64,000 bases of DNA. Source: Arthrobacter bambusae. GTDB taxonomy: Bacteria; Actinomycetota; Actinomycetes; Actinomycetales; Micrococcaceae. Under the pieces are notes generated by a model. The model was not told the origin of the DNA and made no database searches. It was given only the letters and a program-made list of their open reading frames with translations. A program made the translations under genes and the position numbers. The stretch covers positions 1-64,000 of the forward strand of contig NZ_JAHHZS010000006.1 of NCBI RefSeq assembly GCF_022606295.1. Reading direction: 5' to 3'. Below are positions 32,759 through 40,798 of this stretch, piece by piece; positions within the stretch are counted from its first letter, which is position 1, and each line of letters opens with the position of its first letter.

Positions 32759-33679
32759 ATGACTCCTTCCGGCACCGGCGCAGGAGCGGTCCTGTACGCA
32801 TTCACGCTCGGGCTCGTCGCTGCCGTGAACCCCTGCGGATTCCCGATGCTCCCGGCCTACCTCGCACTGTTTTGCGGCAACCGTCCCGGCCGCCTGGGAT
32901 CCGGGACGGCCCGGGCCCTGCTCGCCGGGGCCAGTGTCAGCGCAGGGTTCGCGGTGGTGTTCGGCGTCCTCGGGTTCCTCTTCGAAGCCGGGGCCCGGCT
33001 CGCGACAGGCTGGCTGCCTCCGATCATGGCCGCAGTGGGCCTGCTGATGGCCGTCGCCGGAGTGTCCACCCTGTTCGGCCACCCACCGGTCCTGCGCCTT
33101 CCCGCCCCGCGGATGCGCGCCGGAAGGTCGATTCTGGCCATGGCCCTTTACGGGGTGGCATACGCGACCGGGTCCCTGAGCTGCTCGCTGCCGCTGTTCC
33201 TGGCCGCGGTCGCCGGGTCATTCACCGGCCAGGGCTTCTTCGGCGGACTCCTGAGCTACCTTGCCTACGCGCTAGGCATGGCCTTGTTCGTCACCGCCGC
33301 CGCCGTCGTCGCGATGGTCCTTGGCGCCGCCGCAGTGCGGCGCATCGGGGCCGCCGGACGCTGGCTTGGGCTGATCTCGGGAATCACTTTGACCCTCTCG
33401 GGCGCCTATCTGGCCTATTACTGGCTGACCGAGCTGCTGGATCCGGTGGGGGTCTCGACCGTCACGGCTTCCGTTCAAGGAGCTTCCGGCTGGCTTGCCT
33501 CCCTCATCGGCGCGGCACCGGCCCTGTCCGCGCTGGTGCTGGGCGTCCTCGTGCTCGGCCCGATCGCCTTGATCATCCGCCGGATCCTCACCGAGCCGCA
33601 CCCTCAACCAGCGCCGCAGCATCCACCTGCAGCACCAACGACCACGTCCCAACAGGAGAAAGGGAACACCGGACCATGA
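32759..33679 (+). CDS. ccdA: CcdA/DsbD-type thiol-reductant transmembrane transporter
   Basis: A 306-residue protein with six or more helices. The two redox cysteines of the family are seen at Cys26 (AAVNPCGFPML) and Cys142 (TGSLSCSLPLF). It carries electrons from cytosolic thioredoxin to extracytoplasmic thiol proteins. The ATG at 32759 is set by the first helix. Its TGA overlaps the next ATG, coupling it to the Sco/TlpA fusion, its obvious electron acceptor. Confidence 0.92.
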   Translation: MTPSGTGAGAVLYAFTLGLVAAVNPCGFPMLPAYLALFCGNRPGRLGSGTARALLAGASVSAGFAVVFGVLGFLFEAGARLATGWLPPIMAAVGLLMAVAGVSTLFGHPPVLRLPAPRMRAGRSILAMALYGVAYATGSLSCSLPLFLAAVAGSFTGQGFFGGLLSYLAYALGMALFVTAAAVVAMVLGAAAVRRIGAAGRWLGLISGITLTLSGAYLAYYWLTELLDPVGVSTVTASVQGASGWLASLIGAAPALSALVLGVLVLGPIALIIRRILTEPHPQPAPQHPPAAPTTTSQQEKGNTGP

Positions 33680-34899
33680 GAACCGCCCCGCCATCCACCG
33701 ATCCAGCCACGAACAGGCGCCGGCTGATCGCAGCCGCGATCTGGGCCATTGCCGGCCTCGCCATCGCCGCGTCCGTTGCCGGAATCTTCCTGGTGGCCCC
33801 GTCCAAGCCAGGCACGACGGCGGCCACCCCGGCCCCCGTGACGGTCGAACCGGGCATCGACGCCGCCACGGCCCGACTCCTGCAGCTGGACGTTCTGCAC
33901 CCCCCGCTGGATAACGCCCCGGATTTCACCCTCACCGCGCAGGACGGCAAGCCAGTCAGCCTCTCCCAATACCGTGGAAAGTCCGTCGTGCTCTCCTTCA
34001 ACGACGACCAATGCCAGGACCTGTGCACTCTCCTGGCCCAGGACGTCACCGAGGCCAACCGCGACTTGGGCGCTGCCGCGGCCGACGTCGTCTTCCTCTC
34101 CATCAACGCCAACACTGCGCATCCGGCGGTCGGGGACGTCAAGGCCTGGACCGAGGACCATGGACTCGCCTCCGAGACCAACTGGGTCTTCGGCACCGGA
34201 ACTCCCGATCAACTCACGGCCGTGGCCGCGAAATACCACGTACCGATAGGCGTCGACCCGCAGACCCATGACGTTGTCCACGGATCCGAACTGTTCTTCA
34301 TCAATCCCGCAGGCAAGGAAGCGGCGATCGGGCAATTCGGCACCGAATCCGCGAACACGGCCCTCTTCGCCCACGGCATGGCCCAAATGGCCGTGGACCT
34401 CGTTCCCGGACGTCCCGGTGCCACGGTCGGCGGGCCCGCATCCTCCAGTGCCACCGCGGCGAAACCCGCCGAACTGGGGCAAGCCGCCCCCGGCTTCACC
34501 CTGCCGAGGCTGGGCAACCCAGGAACCCGGACCTCCCTGGACGGAACGAAAGGCAAATACACGGTCGTCAATTTCTGGGCCAGCACCTGCACCGCCTGCA
34601 CGCAGGAAATGCCCGATCTCCAACAAGCCCACCAGGACCTGGGATCCTCCACAGCATTCCTGGGCATCGACGTCGCAGACCCAGCCGGCCAGGCAACGGA
34701 CCTGGCCGCACGCAGCGGCACCACCTACCCGCTGCTGGCCGACACCAACGGAACCACCGCCGGGGCCTACCAAATATCAGGCCTGCCGTTCACCGCCATC
34801 ATCGCCCCGGACGGAACACTGCTCGTCCGCCACCCCGGAACGTTCACCGCCGAACAGCTCGAATACGTCCTGCACACCCTGGAAAACAACCCACAATAA
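33676..34899 (+). CDS. Membrane-anchored fusion of a Sco1/SenC domain and a TlpA thioredoxin-like domain
   Basis: A 407-residue extracytoplasmic protein. An N-terminal membrane anchor at 19-41 leads to a Sco-type thioredoxin fold (about 75-245) with the copper CxxxC motif at Cys113-Cys117 and a later candidate His202 (VVHGSELFFIN), the third copper ligand of Sco. After a Ser/Ala linker a second thioredoxin fold (about 266-407) has a CTAC active site at Cys305/Cys308. One chain thus holds copper chaperone and thiol reductase, and the preceding CcdA would supply electrons to it. Together with CtaG this forms a CuA-centre assembly operon. Confidence 0.9.
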   Translation: MRTAPPSTDPATNRRRLIAAAIWAIAGLAIAASVAGIFLVAPSKPGTTAATPAPVTVEPGIDAATARLLQLDVLHPPLDNAPDFTLTAQDGKPVSLSQYRGKSVVLSFNDDQCQDLCTLLAQDVTEANRDLGAAAADVVFLSINANTAHPAVGDVKAWTEDHGLASETNWVFGTGTPDQLTAVAAKYHVPIGVDPQTHDVVHGSELFFINPAGKEAAIGQFGTESANTALFAHGMAQMAVDLVPGRPGATVGGPASSSATAAKPAELGQAAPGFTLPRLGNPGTRTSLDGTKGKYTVVNFWASTCTACTQEMPDLQQAHQDLGSSTAFLGIDVADPAGQATDLAARSGTTYPLLADTNGTTAGAYQISGLPFTAIIAPDGTLLVRHPGTFTAEQLEYVLHTLENNPQ

Positions 34900-35143
34900 C
34901 GACAGGCCCGCACGGGCATGGATCGCTCAATCAGCGGCAGGAGCCCCCATGGCGATGCGGTTCCGATAAGGCCACACCTGGTCCTCGATGTAACAACCCT
35001 GCGGGTCGCTCCTGGGGTGGTGACTCTGAGCCTGCTGATTCTGTTCTGCTTTTCCTCGAGCCGCACCCGATCGCCCTACAACGGCTGGTGGTGCGTTGCC
35101 TTGCTGCTTTTCCTTCTGGGGAACATCGCGTTCCTTTCAAGGG
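34900..35143. other. Intergenic, decayed DNA
   Basis: Short open frames only. The minus-strand frame of the FAD-monooxygenase remnant continues open into this stretch but without recognisable domain sequence. Confidence 0.4.
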
Positions 35144-35440
35144 AACGGAACAGCAGATCTGGAACAACGAGACGGCGCGCCTCCCGGCCGCCTCCACCAC
35201 AGGCCGCCAGCGTCGCTCGAATTCCGGCAGGGCCGGCCCGATCCGCCTGCGCGAGGCCACCGGTCCCACGATGTCCCGCGGCAGCGCGGCACCGGCGATA
35301 GCGAGCGAGCCGCCTTGGCCAGCCAGAAGCGACACGGCTCCACAGGCGTCGCCCAGGAGAACAGTCCGCCCGTCAGGGGGACCTTGGCCCCTGTTGGAGT
35401 GGCTGGCCCGGTCGTACACTAAGAGCGCCTGCAGGTAACC
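35144..35440 (-). pseudogene. C-terminal remnant of a FAD-dependent monooxygenase
   Basis: The minus-strand frame reads GRTVLLGDACGAVSLLAGQG then GSLAIAGA, the GD motif that binds the FAD ribityl chain in UbiH/PHBH-type hydroxylases. A helical tail follows (LPEFERRWRPVVEAAGR). The N-terminal Rossmann fold (GxGxxG) is missing, and there is no start codon in a proper place. About 100 residues of a protein normally near 400 remain, so it is a broken gene. Confidence 0.65.
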
Positions 35441-36132
35441 ATCAGATGACGCCGGGTTGTTCAGGACATGAGAATGTCCGAGCCTTCTCTTAGCGAGATC
35501 GCGAAGGTACCTGCAGGTTCTGCGGGTAAGACTGCAGGGCGGTCCCGGAGCGACATTAGCCGCGGGGCTCAAGCGACCGTTCATAAAGGACGCCGACACT
35601 GGGAAATTTGGCTCTTGCGTCACCAGAAAATCAGGCGTAACACTGTTAGTACGTTCTTCGAAAGAAGAACGGGAACGGACAACAGGGGAACCCTGGAACA
35701 CACAGTGGATCTGATCCGCCTTGGTCTGCCGGTGACGAGGCAGGAAGCACCAGGACTCCGCAAGTTCGGGAGATGATGTTCGTCATAACAGAATCAAAAC
35801 AGTCGAAGCCCCTTCAGCATTGCTGGTGGGGCTTCCCCTAGTACTACCCTTCAACGTCCAACTCCTGAGCCCCACAAGCCGACATTCGCCGCCCCACATC
35901 GGGGACTTGCCCGGCCAGAGTCGAATGCCGGTCCTGACCGTCCTGGTCAGCTTCTGCCGCGGCGAAACCTACCGCCTGGCGAATTACTCTGACCCGTCAA
36001 CCCCAACAATGGCTCATCGTCGGGGCCTTTCGCCCCTACAGCACGGATGGGTCACGGCAGATACTGGGCATGGGCCTCTTTTCGGACCTAATGCCGAAGC
36101 CGGTTCCACGGTCACAATGAAAGGACACCACG
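35441..36132. other. Non-coding stretch before the Cys-rich/thioredoxin pair
   Basis: No gene with recognisable features. A frame at 35468-35776 is open, but it is arginine-rich, lacks a ribosome site and resembles nothing known. It contains the hairpin at 35805-35835. The promoter of the downstream pair should lie in its last 100 bp. Confidence 0.4.
35805..35835. terminator. GAAGCCCC hairpin
   Basis: Arms GAAGCCCC and GGGGCTTC enclose a 15-base spacer. It may close the transcript of the decayed region. Confidence 0.5.
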
Positions 36133-36420
36133 ATGGCACGATGCGACGTTTGTGGAAACGACGATCCAAGGACTTTCACGGTCACCAGGGCTGACCAAAA
36201 GGGCACGTTCGACAGCTTCGAATGTGCCATCCATATGATGGCACCGGCGTGCGAACATTGTGGCTGCCGGTTGTTGGGACACGGCGTCGAGACCGACGAA
36301 GGAATCTATTGCTGCGAGCATTGCGCGCGCGAAGCGGGAGCACAGCATCGGGAAAGATCCCATGCCAATACTGACCTCGTTGTTCCGGCCGGCCCGCCGT
36401 CTGAAAGCCGGCAGGAATGA
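36133..36420 (+). CDS. Cys/His-rich metallothionein-like zinc-binding protein
   Basis: A 95-residue protein with nine cysteines: 4 and 7 (CDVC), 31, 40, 43 and 45 (CEHCGC), 60, 61 and 64 (CCEHC), plus several His. The core words FDSFECAIH, CGCRLLGHGVE and IYCCEHCA characterise a widespread small bacterial family often labelled prokaryotic metallothionein or hypothetical. GAAAGGA sits upstream. Its stop overlaps the start of the zinc-finger thioredoxin gene (ATGA), so the two products are made together; a link between metal binding and thiol redox is likely. Confidence 0.82.
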   Translation: MARCDVCGNDDPRTFTVTRADQKGTFDSFECAIHMMAPACEHCGCRLLGHGVETDEGIYCCEHCAREAGAQHRERSHANTDLVVPAGPPSESRQE

Positions 36421-36869
36421 CAGAAAACATCACCGTCTGCCCGCACTGCGCAAAGTCAAACAGGGTTCCGTCCAGCGCCGGCGGCCAGCCGCGATGCGGG
36501 CACTGCCATCAGTTGTTGCCTTGGATCGTTGCCGCCAGCGACGGCGACTTCGCCGAAGTCGCCGAGGGGGCAACTCTTCCGGTACTTGTCGACTTCTGGG
36601 CTGTGTGGTGCGGCCCGTGCCGGACAGTCAGCCCGGTGCTCGATCAATTGGCGCGGGAACGGGCCGGAAGGGTGAAACTCGTCAAAGTCGACGTGGACAA
36701 CTCCCCCCATCTGGCTTGGCGTTTCGGCATTCAGTCGGTGCCCACGCTCATGATCCTGATCGGCGGAAAGGTCCTCGCGCGCCGCGCCGGGGCCGCACCG
36801 GCAGCAGCCCTGCGCTCATGGATTAATGGCGTTCTTTCCCAAAATCACATAGTCAGCAAGAGTGGCTGA
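36417..36869 (+). CDS. Thioredoxin with N-terminal zinc ribbon (thioredoxin 2 / TrxC type)
   Basis: A 150-residue protein. The N-terminal zinc ribbon has Cys8/Cys11 (CPHC) and Cys27/Cys30 (CGHC). The thioredoxin fold follows, with active site Trp64-Cys-Gly-Pro-Cys68 and the cis-Pro in QSVPTLMI. Zinc-ribbon thioredoxins respond to oxidative and metal stress because the ribbon senses thiol state. Overlap with the Cys-rich gene by ATGA. It could be the cytosolic electron source for CcdA 4 kb away. Confidence 0.93.
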   Translation: MTENITVCPHCAKSNRVPSSAGGQPRCGHCHQLLPWIVAASDGDFAEVAEGATLPVLVDFWAVWCGPCRTVSPVLDQLARERAGRVKLVKVDVDNSPHLAWRFGIQSVPTLMILIGGKVLARRAGAAPAAALRSWINGVLSQNHIVSKSG

Positions 36870-36988
36870 GTCTGCAGGACCGGGTCCGCGATCTGGAAAC
36901 GGCCCAAACCTCAGCGACGTACTTCCAGACGCCCATTACAGCGGCGTCCGGCAGGCTCGATCAACCCGTCCCGGGCCATAGCCGGGCA

Positions 36989-37321
36989 TCAAAACCATCC
37001 GGGCAGGGGTTCCTCGCACGGCAGGGGATCGAGTTCGGCAAGATGGCCGCCGTCCGGGCTGCACCCCTTGAACGGGCCGTCAACCGAGAGCAGCACCGAC
37101 ATGTGATGGTCCGCGTGGTCGCGCCACCACACGCTCATGCCTGTGGTTTCGTCGAGGCGCAAGAATTCCCACGCACGCCACAATGCATCCAAACGACTGA
37201 TTGCTTCGGCATGCTTCCACCATTGCGGGCACCAAATCACACCGCCGCCGACAATGAACTTCCTGCGATAGGTTGTGGCCAGATTGTCGCTGACAAACTC
37301 GGCAACATTTGAATAGAACAT
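36989..37321 (-). CDS. DUF4913 domain protein
   Basis: A 110-residue protein matching DUF4913 along its length: FVSDNLATTYRR, then WCPQWWKHAEAISRLDALWR, AWEFLRLDETTGMSVWWRDH, and ADHHMSVLLSVDGPF. DUF4913 proteins occur mostly on actinobacterial plasmids and integrative elements, so this is one of the clearest mobile-element markers left in the island. Function unknown; the many Trp and His residues are a family trait. Confidence 0.85.
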   Translation of the reverse strand: MFYSNVAEFVSDNLATTYRRKFIVGGGVIWCPQWWKHAEAISRLDALWRAWEFLRLDETTGMSVWWRDHADHHMSVLLSVDGPFKGCSPDGGHLAELDPLPCEEPLPGWF

Positions 37322-38128
37322 GGGCTATTCTCCCATCAACGACACCCCATTCCTAAGCACCGACCACACCGTGATGGTGATACATCTCGGGATCGGAAAG
37401 AAGACGCGAGAACCGATGGCAGCCATTCGAGATCCTCAGAACCTGGCCGCCGGAAGGAAGCAATAAGAGATTCGCAGGCAAGGCAGTGGATCCTCGGTAC
37501 TGGCCAGAAGAAGCAGCAGGGACGTGCCGCCGGTGGTCGGGCACCCCTTAGCCGGTTGCGTATCGAAGCGGATCTTTTGGATCCCCGCTAGTTTGTCATC
37601 TGTGCCGCGCTTCGTGATCTCGTTTCCAATCACTTCGCGCTGGGCCGCGATCGCGTCTGTCGCGCGCTTTTCAACTCGGCTTCAGTCTCGTCAAGCTCCA
37701 TATCTTCCCCGCTCAGGTCAGTCACATCAATCTCAAAGCCCACAAAAATTCCGAACGTATTGTGCTTCTTGATGGCGTCGTCCCCGCCGTCGGCCGACGG
37801 CAGCAAGATCACTGCCAGGGCTAAGAGTCTTTCCTCGTCCAACTCCTCAGTTAGAACTGCCCCTCGAGCAGTGAGAAGAGAATGACCTCGCCACCTCGCC
37901 GGACTTCTCTTCTGGGGTGCGGAACTGCTGCGACTGAACCCTGGCTGCAACTTCCATCATTCGCCCTGGGTCCCCAATGAGCTTTTGATAGTCGAGACGC
38001 GAAAGCACATTCGCAACGCTGTTGTTTTCAGTTCACGGTAGAGGCCCGGAAGGAGTTCGGGGATCCTGTCATCGCGACCTCCTTAGCCCTTAGGATCAGT
38101 TGGTTAGAGCGAAGGACTGAACATATTT
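37322..38128 (-). pseudogene. Frameshifted remnant, unknown family
   Basis: Reading the minus strand from about 38040 to 37500 with frame changes gives protein-like segments: SVANVLSRLDYQKLIGDPGR, then a GEVILFSLLEGQF stretch, then LDEERLLALAVILLPSADGG and NTFGIFVGFEIDV, then REVIGNEITKRGTDDKLAGI. At least two shifts and a stop interrupt it. The order (GE..LFSLLE, then FGIFVGFEID) reminds me weakly of the HamA (DUF1837) nuclease of Hachiman defence, but I cannot confirm this. No functional gene remains. Confidence 0.4.
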
Positions 38129-38160
38129 TGGACTCGGCAACTTTTTCGTTGCCGAGTCCA
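38129..38160. terminator. Hairpin 1 of a tandem pair
   Basis: TGGACTCGGCAAC and its exact complement with a 6-base TTTTTC loop, a 13-bp perfect stem. It is followed five bases later by a second perfect hairpin. Confidence 0.6.
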
Positions 38161-38165
38161 GCTAT

Positions 38166-38200
38166 TTCCAGACGTTCCCCCTGCCGGGGAACGTCTGGAA
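38166..38200. terminator. Hairpin 2 of a tandem pair
   Basis: TTCCAGACGTTCCCC and its exact complement around a 5-base loop, a 15-bp perfect stem. The pair may be a double terminator, a recombination site or part of a structured RNA. Confidence 0.55.
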
Positions 38201-38565
38201 TTGCGACACTTGATGTCAGGCTGGGGTCTAGGAGTTTCACAAGTCGTTGCCAGAGAAGGAAGCGATGAGCCCTATTCTGACAGCTCCACACCAATCACCT
38301 GACGTCCAGCTGGGGTGCGGGCTCTGAGGACCTTCCGCCCCGTCAATTCAGGTGACTGATGCCTCCCCCGTGTTTTGGCCATGTCCACAAGTTGGTTGGC
38401 CGTTGGGCGGCTCCGCTGACGCCGGCCAGCGGCCCACGCGCTACATCCCTCGTGCCGCGTGTGAAGAGGAGAGCCGGCATGCCGATTCTCTGCGCCGAGG
38501 AACGGATCGAGTGTGCCGCGCATCAACGCCCAAGGAAGATCAAATGGGCTAGCATGTTGGTTATT
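38201..38565. other. Non-coding stretch before the AAA+ ATPase
   Basis: No recognisable gene. Sequence immediately before 38566 should contain the ATPase promoter. Confidence 0.35.
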
Positions 38566-38610
38566 CACCAAACTCACCATACTCGCCAAATTAACCAAAT
38601 TCACCCCGAT
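38566..38610. repeat. Five tandem 9-bp iteron-like repeats upstream of the ATPase gene
   Basis: Successive 9-mers read CACCAAACT, CACCATACT, CGCCAAATT, AACCAAATT and CACCCCGAT, all variants of NNCCAAANT. The tract is AT-rich in a GC-rich context and ends 13 bp before the ribosome binding site. The period and phasing resemble iterons or repeated operator half-sites bound by the adjacent winged-helix ATPase (inference). Confidence 0.65.
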
Positions 38611-38635
38611 TCACTTGTTTCCTGGAGGAAGTAGC

Positions 38636-39745
38636 GTGCCCACGACGGAGAACCCGTTTCGACCCACGGCCGGCGCCACACCACCCGAGGTCATCGGCCG
38701 TTCCGGGCTTCTGGACGAATTCGAGTACGGGTTGGAACTTGGCTCGGGCGCGCCAGGCTTGCTGTCCATCTTCACCGGCGCCCGAGGCATCGGCAAGACC
38801 GTCATGCTCGGCGCAGCCCACGACGTTGCCCGCGAACACGGATGGGCCGTCATCGCCGAGACTGCCACCACTGCGTTCATGGGCCGCATTGGGGAGAAGA
38901 TGCGTAGATTGACTCAGGAACTGGCCGACCAGCCCGAATCGCGCCGCCGCATCACAGGATTATCGATCGCCGGCTTCAGCATCACCTCGCAGCTGACACC
39001 CGAACGCCAGGTCGACTGGCGGGAACTGGGAGAAGCTCTGCTGGCGCTCCTGAACGAACATGGCACGGGCCTGCTGATCACGGTGGATGAGATTCACGCA
39101 GCTGACCGCGCCGAGCTTGCCCAGCTTGCTGCCAACGTTCAGCACTTCATCCAGGATCGGCTGCCCATCGCGTTGATCTTCGCGGGATTGCCCTCAGCGG
39201 TATCAGACCTGCTGAACGAAGGTGTAGCGACATTCCTTCGAAGGGCCGACAAAATCGACTTGCATGCCCCGGCCGTGCGCGACGTCGAGAAGTCCTACAC
39301 CGGCACGTTCGCCGCCGCTGGCATCAGTATCCCGCCGGAACAGATCCAGAAGGCAGCAGCTGCCACGGGCGGCTACCCCTTCCTGATCCAACTCATCGGC
39401 TACTTCCTCTGGCGTGAAGCTGAGAAGGAAAACGGCCCGCTCTCCCCCGACGCAGTCGACAGAGCGATCGCCGCCGGCATCCGGCGCAACGAACGCGTTG
39501 TCATCGAAGCAGCCCTCGCAACCGCCTCAGCCAAGGACCGCGAATTCCTCCATGCAATGTCCACCGATGACGGGCCGTCGACGACCGCGGACATCATTCA
39601 CCGAACCGGGTCCCGACCAACCCTGGTTGCGAAATACAGGAACCGCCTCATCGATGCAGGACTCGTCGAATCAACCGGGCACGGAAAGGTTGACTACGCC
39701 ATTCCTGGGCTGCGGGAGTACCTCCGCAAGAACCCCGGCTCCTGA
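38636..39745 (+). CDS. AAA+ ATPase with C-terminal winged helix (ATPase_2 / Orc1-Cdc6-like)
   Basis: A 369-residue protein. The GTG at 38636 is chosen because GGAGGAA lies five bases upstream; a longer frame to 38513 would translate the repeat tract. Walker A is GARGIGKT (48-55), Walker B is LLITVDEIH (146-154), and a sensor strand reads ALIFAGLPS. A lid domain follows, then a winged helix at about 305-365 (STTADIIHRTGSRPTLVAKY). The architecture (P-loop AAA plus wHTH) is that of archaeal-type ATPase_2 and Cdc6/Orc1 proteins; actinobacterial homologues are uncharacterised. It may act at the adjacent 9-bp repeats. Confidence 0.85.
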   Translation: MPTTENPFRPTAGATPPEVIGRSGLLDEFEYGLELGSGAPGLLSIFTGARGIGKTVMLGAAHDVAREHGWAVIAETATTAFMGRIGEKMRRLTQELADQPESRRRITGLSIAGFSITSQLTPERQVDWRELGEALLALLNEHGTGLLITVDEIHAADRAELAQLAANVQHFIQDRLPIALIFAGLPSAVSDLLNEGVATFLRRADKIDLHAPAVRDVEKSYTGTFAAAGISIPPEQIQKAAAATGGYPFLIQLIGYFLWREAEKENGPLSPDAVDRAIAAGIRRNERVVIEAALATASAKDREFLHAMSTDDGPSTTADIIHRTGSRPTLVAKYRNRLIDAGLVESTGHGKVDYAIPGLREYLRKNPGS

Positions 39746-39990
39746 GTCCGTAAGGATACTCCCGTGGTCAAAAGCGCTCTGGACTACCGACACGACAGTG
39801 AGCAAATTGGGAAAGCACCCACGAAAGACGGTATTTCGCCAGCGACCGGCTCCCGGAATGAGCGAAGCCCCGGTCAAATAGCGGTTGACCGAAGCTCCAC
39901 GAAGATCTTCCCCGGGCCGCCTTGAGGTTTGCTGGGAAAGCTGAGCGTGTCCCCAAGCACAACCACGCTCAGGCCATAAAGGGGACTGTC

Positions 39991-40293
39991 TTAGCCCTCG
40001 CACTCGATGCAGTATGCGTGTCCGTCGCTTTCACGAGCGAGTTGGGACCGGTGCCGAACCAGGAAACAGGAGTAGCAGGTGAACTCATCTTCCGCTTGAG
40101 GAACTACTTGGACGACCAGCTCTTCGGAGATAAATTCTCCGCCTGGCGTGAGGCCCTCATCGAGGGCATCAGCTTCGTCGAGTTCGTTGACGACGCTGCG
40201 GGCATCCGGGGCGGCGGCGGACTGCAGAGCCTCCAGGGAGCGGTCTTGGGATTCCTTGACGTCGGAACGGACTTCGTCATAGTCGGTTGCCAC
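39991..40293 (-). CDS. DUF4193 domain protein
   Basis: A 100-residue protein with GTG start, MATDYDEVRSDVKESQDRSL in translation. The Asp/Glu-rich middle ends in ELVVQVVPQAEDEFTC, and a C-terminal zinc-ribbon-like end has CYSC and CIEC pairs. This is the DUF4193 family, nearly universal in actinobacteria and usually in the core genome, which places this side of the island close to old chromosome. Function unknown. Confidence 0.9.
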   Translation of the reverse strand: MATDYDEVRSDVKESQDRSLEALQSAAAPDARSVVNELDEADALDEGLTPGGEFISEELVVQVVPQAEDEFTCYSCFLVRHRSQLARESDGHAYCIECEG

Positions 40294-40329
40294 TTGTTGG
40301 TTCTCATTCCTTACGGTCGTTGAAACTCG

Positions 40330-40620
40330 TCACTCTGACGACTCTGAAACGTTCACCACGATGCACTCGTTCCCTTGGTCGAAGATCGGCTTGGCACCAT
40401 CGACCGGCCCGCTCAACTGCACTATCGGTTCAAAGCACGCCCCAGCCGGCTGCACCTTCGGCGCGGGCCAGTACAAGGATGCCGTTGACGGCGCCCTTGT
40501 GTCCGAGCGCGCAGACCAGGACCGGCCCGGCTTCTCGGCGACCGCGAGGTCCTCGTCCTCGTCCGTGAAATCCACTTGAGCGAAAACATGACCAGGAAGC
40601 ACTACCTCCAGAAGACACAC
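40330..40620 (-). pseudogene. Possible PemK/MazF-like gene with two compensating frameshifts
   Basis: One minus-strand frame opens VVLPGHVFAQVDFTDEDEDL and reaches AVAEKPG; a second frame then continues RPVLVCALGHKGAVNGILVL and ends GAAGWGVL; the first frame resumes at CFEPIVQLSGPVDGAKPIFD and NECIVVNV. Joined, they give a compact protein of about 95 residues with the PGxVxxA...RPVLV pattern of PemK/MazF toxins. Either two indels have disabled it or the sequence has errors. The family call is tentative. Confidence 0.4.
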
Positions 40621-40674
40621 GAGGCGCCGGATAACACCTCGCTGCTCGAGGCGTTCGGCAATTAGTTCAAAACG

Positions 40675-40798
40675 TTTCCGGTGGGTGGCTACCTTGGAAC
40701 CCCAAAAGTAAAAAGAGCCCCTGAACTGCGTTTCCGCAGCTCAGGGGCTCTTTTCGGTAGGGCTACTCGGACTTGAACCGAGGACCTTAGGATTATGA
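40675..40798. repeat. Right direct repeat (att-like), overlapping tRNA-Met
   Basis: Same orientation copy of 5824-5947. The repeat ends one base past the anticodon inside the intact tRNA-Met gene, beyond which the tRNA 5' half continues uniquely. This is the tRNA-side junction of the island. Confidence 0.85.
40711..40754. terminator. Terminator of tRNA-Met in the right repeat
   Basis: AAAAGAGCCCCTGA pairs with TCAGGGGCTCTTTT. Relative to the left copy a G:C pair is replaced by an A:T pair on both arms, so the stem is kept. It directly follows the tRNA 3' end on the minus strand. Confidence 0.85.

Noticed and set aside
34918..35301. Plus-strand membrane-like frame after the Sco-TlpA gene
   Set aside because: It overlaps the better supported minus-strand FAD-monooxygenase remnant, and it lacks a ribosome binding site.
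38091..38125. tRNA-like D-arm (AGTTGGTTAGAGC) near 38.1 kb
   Set aside because: The D-stem is mismatched, no anticodon stem pairs, and no acceptor or T-arm follows. At best it is a decayed fragment.
38513..38635. N-terminal extension of the AAA+ ATPase through the 9-bp repeats
   Set aside because: A strong GGAGGAA site precedes the GTG at 38636, and the extended translation is a low-complexity repeat (TKLT-type), as expected for DNA repeats read as codons.
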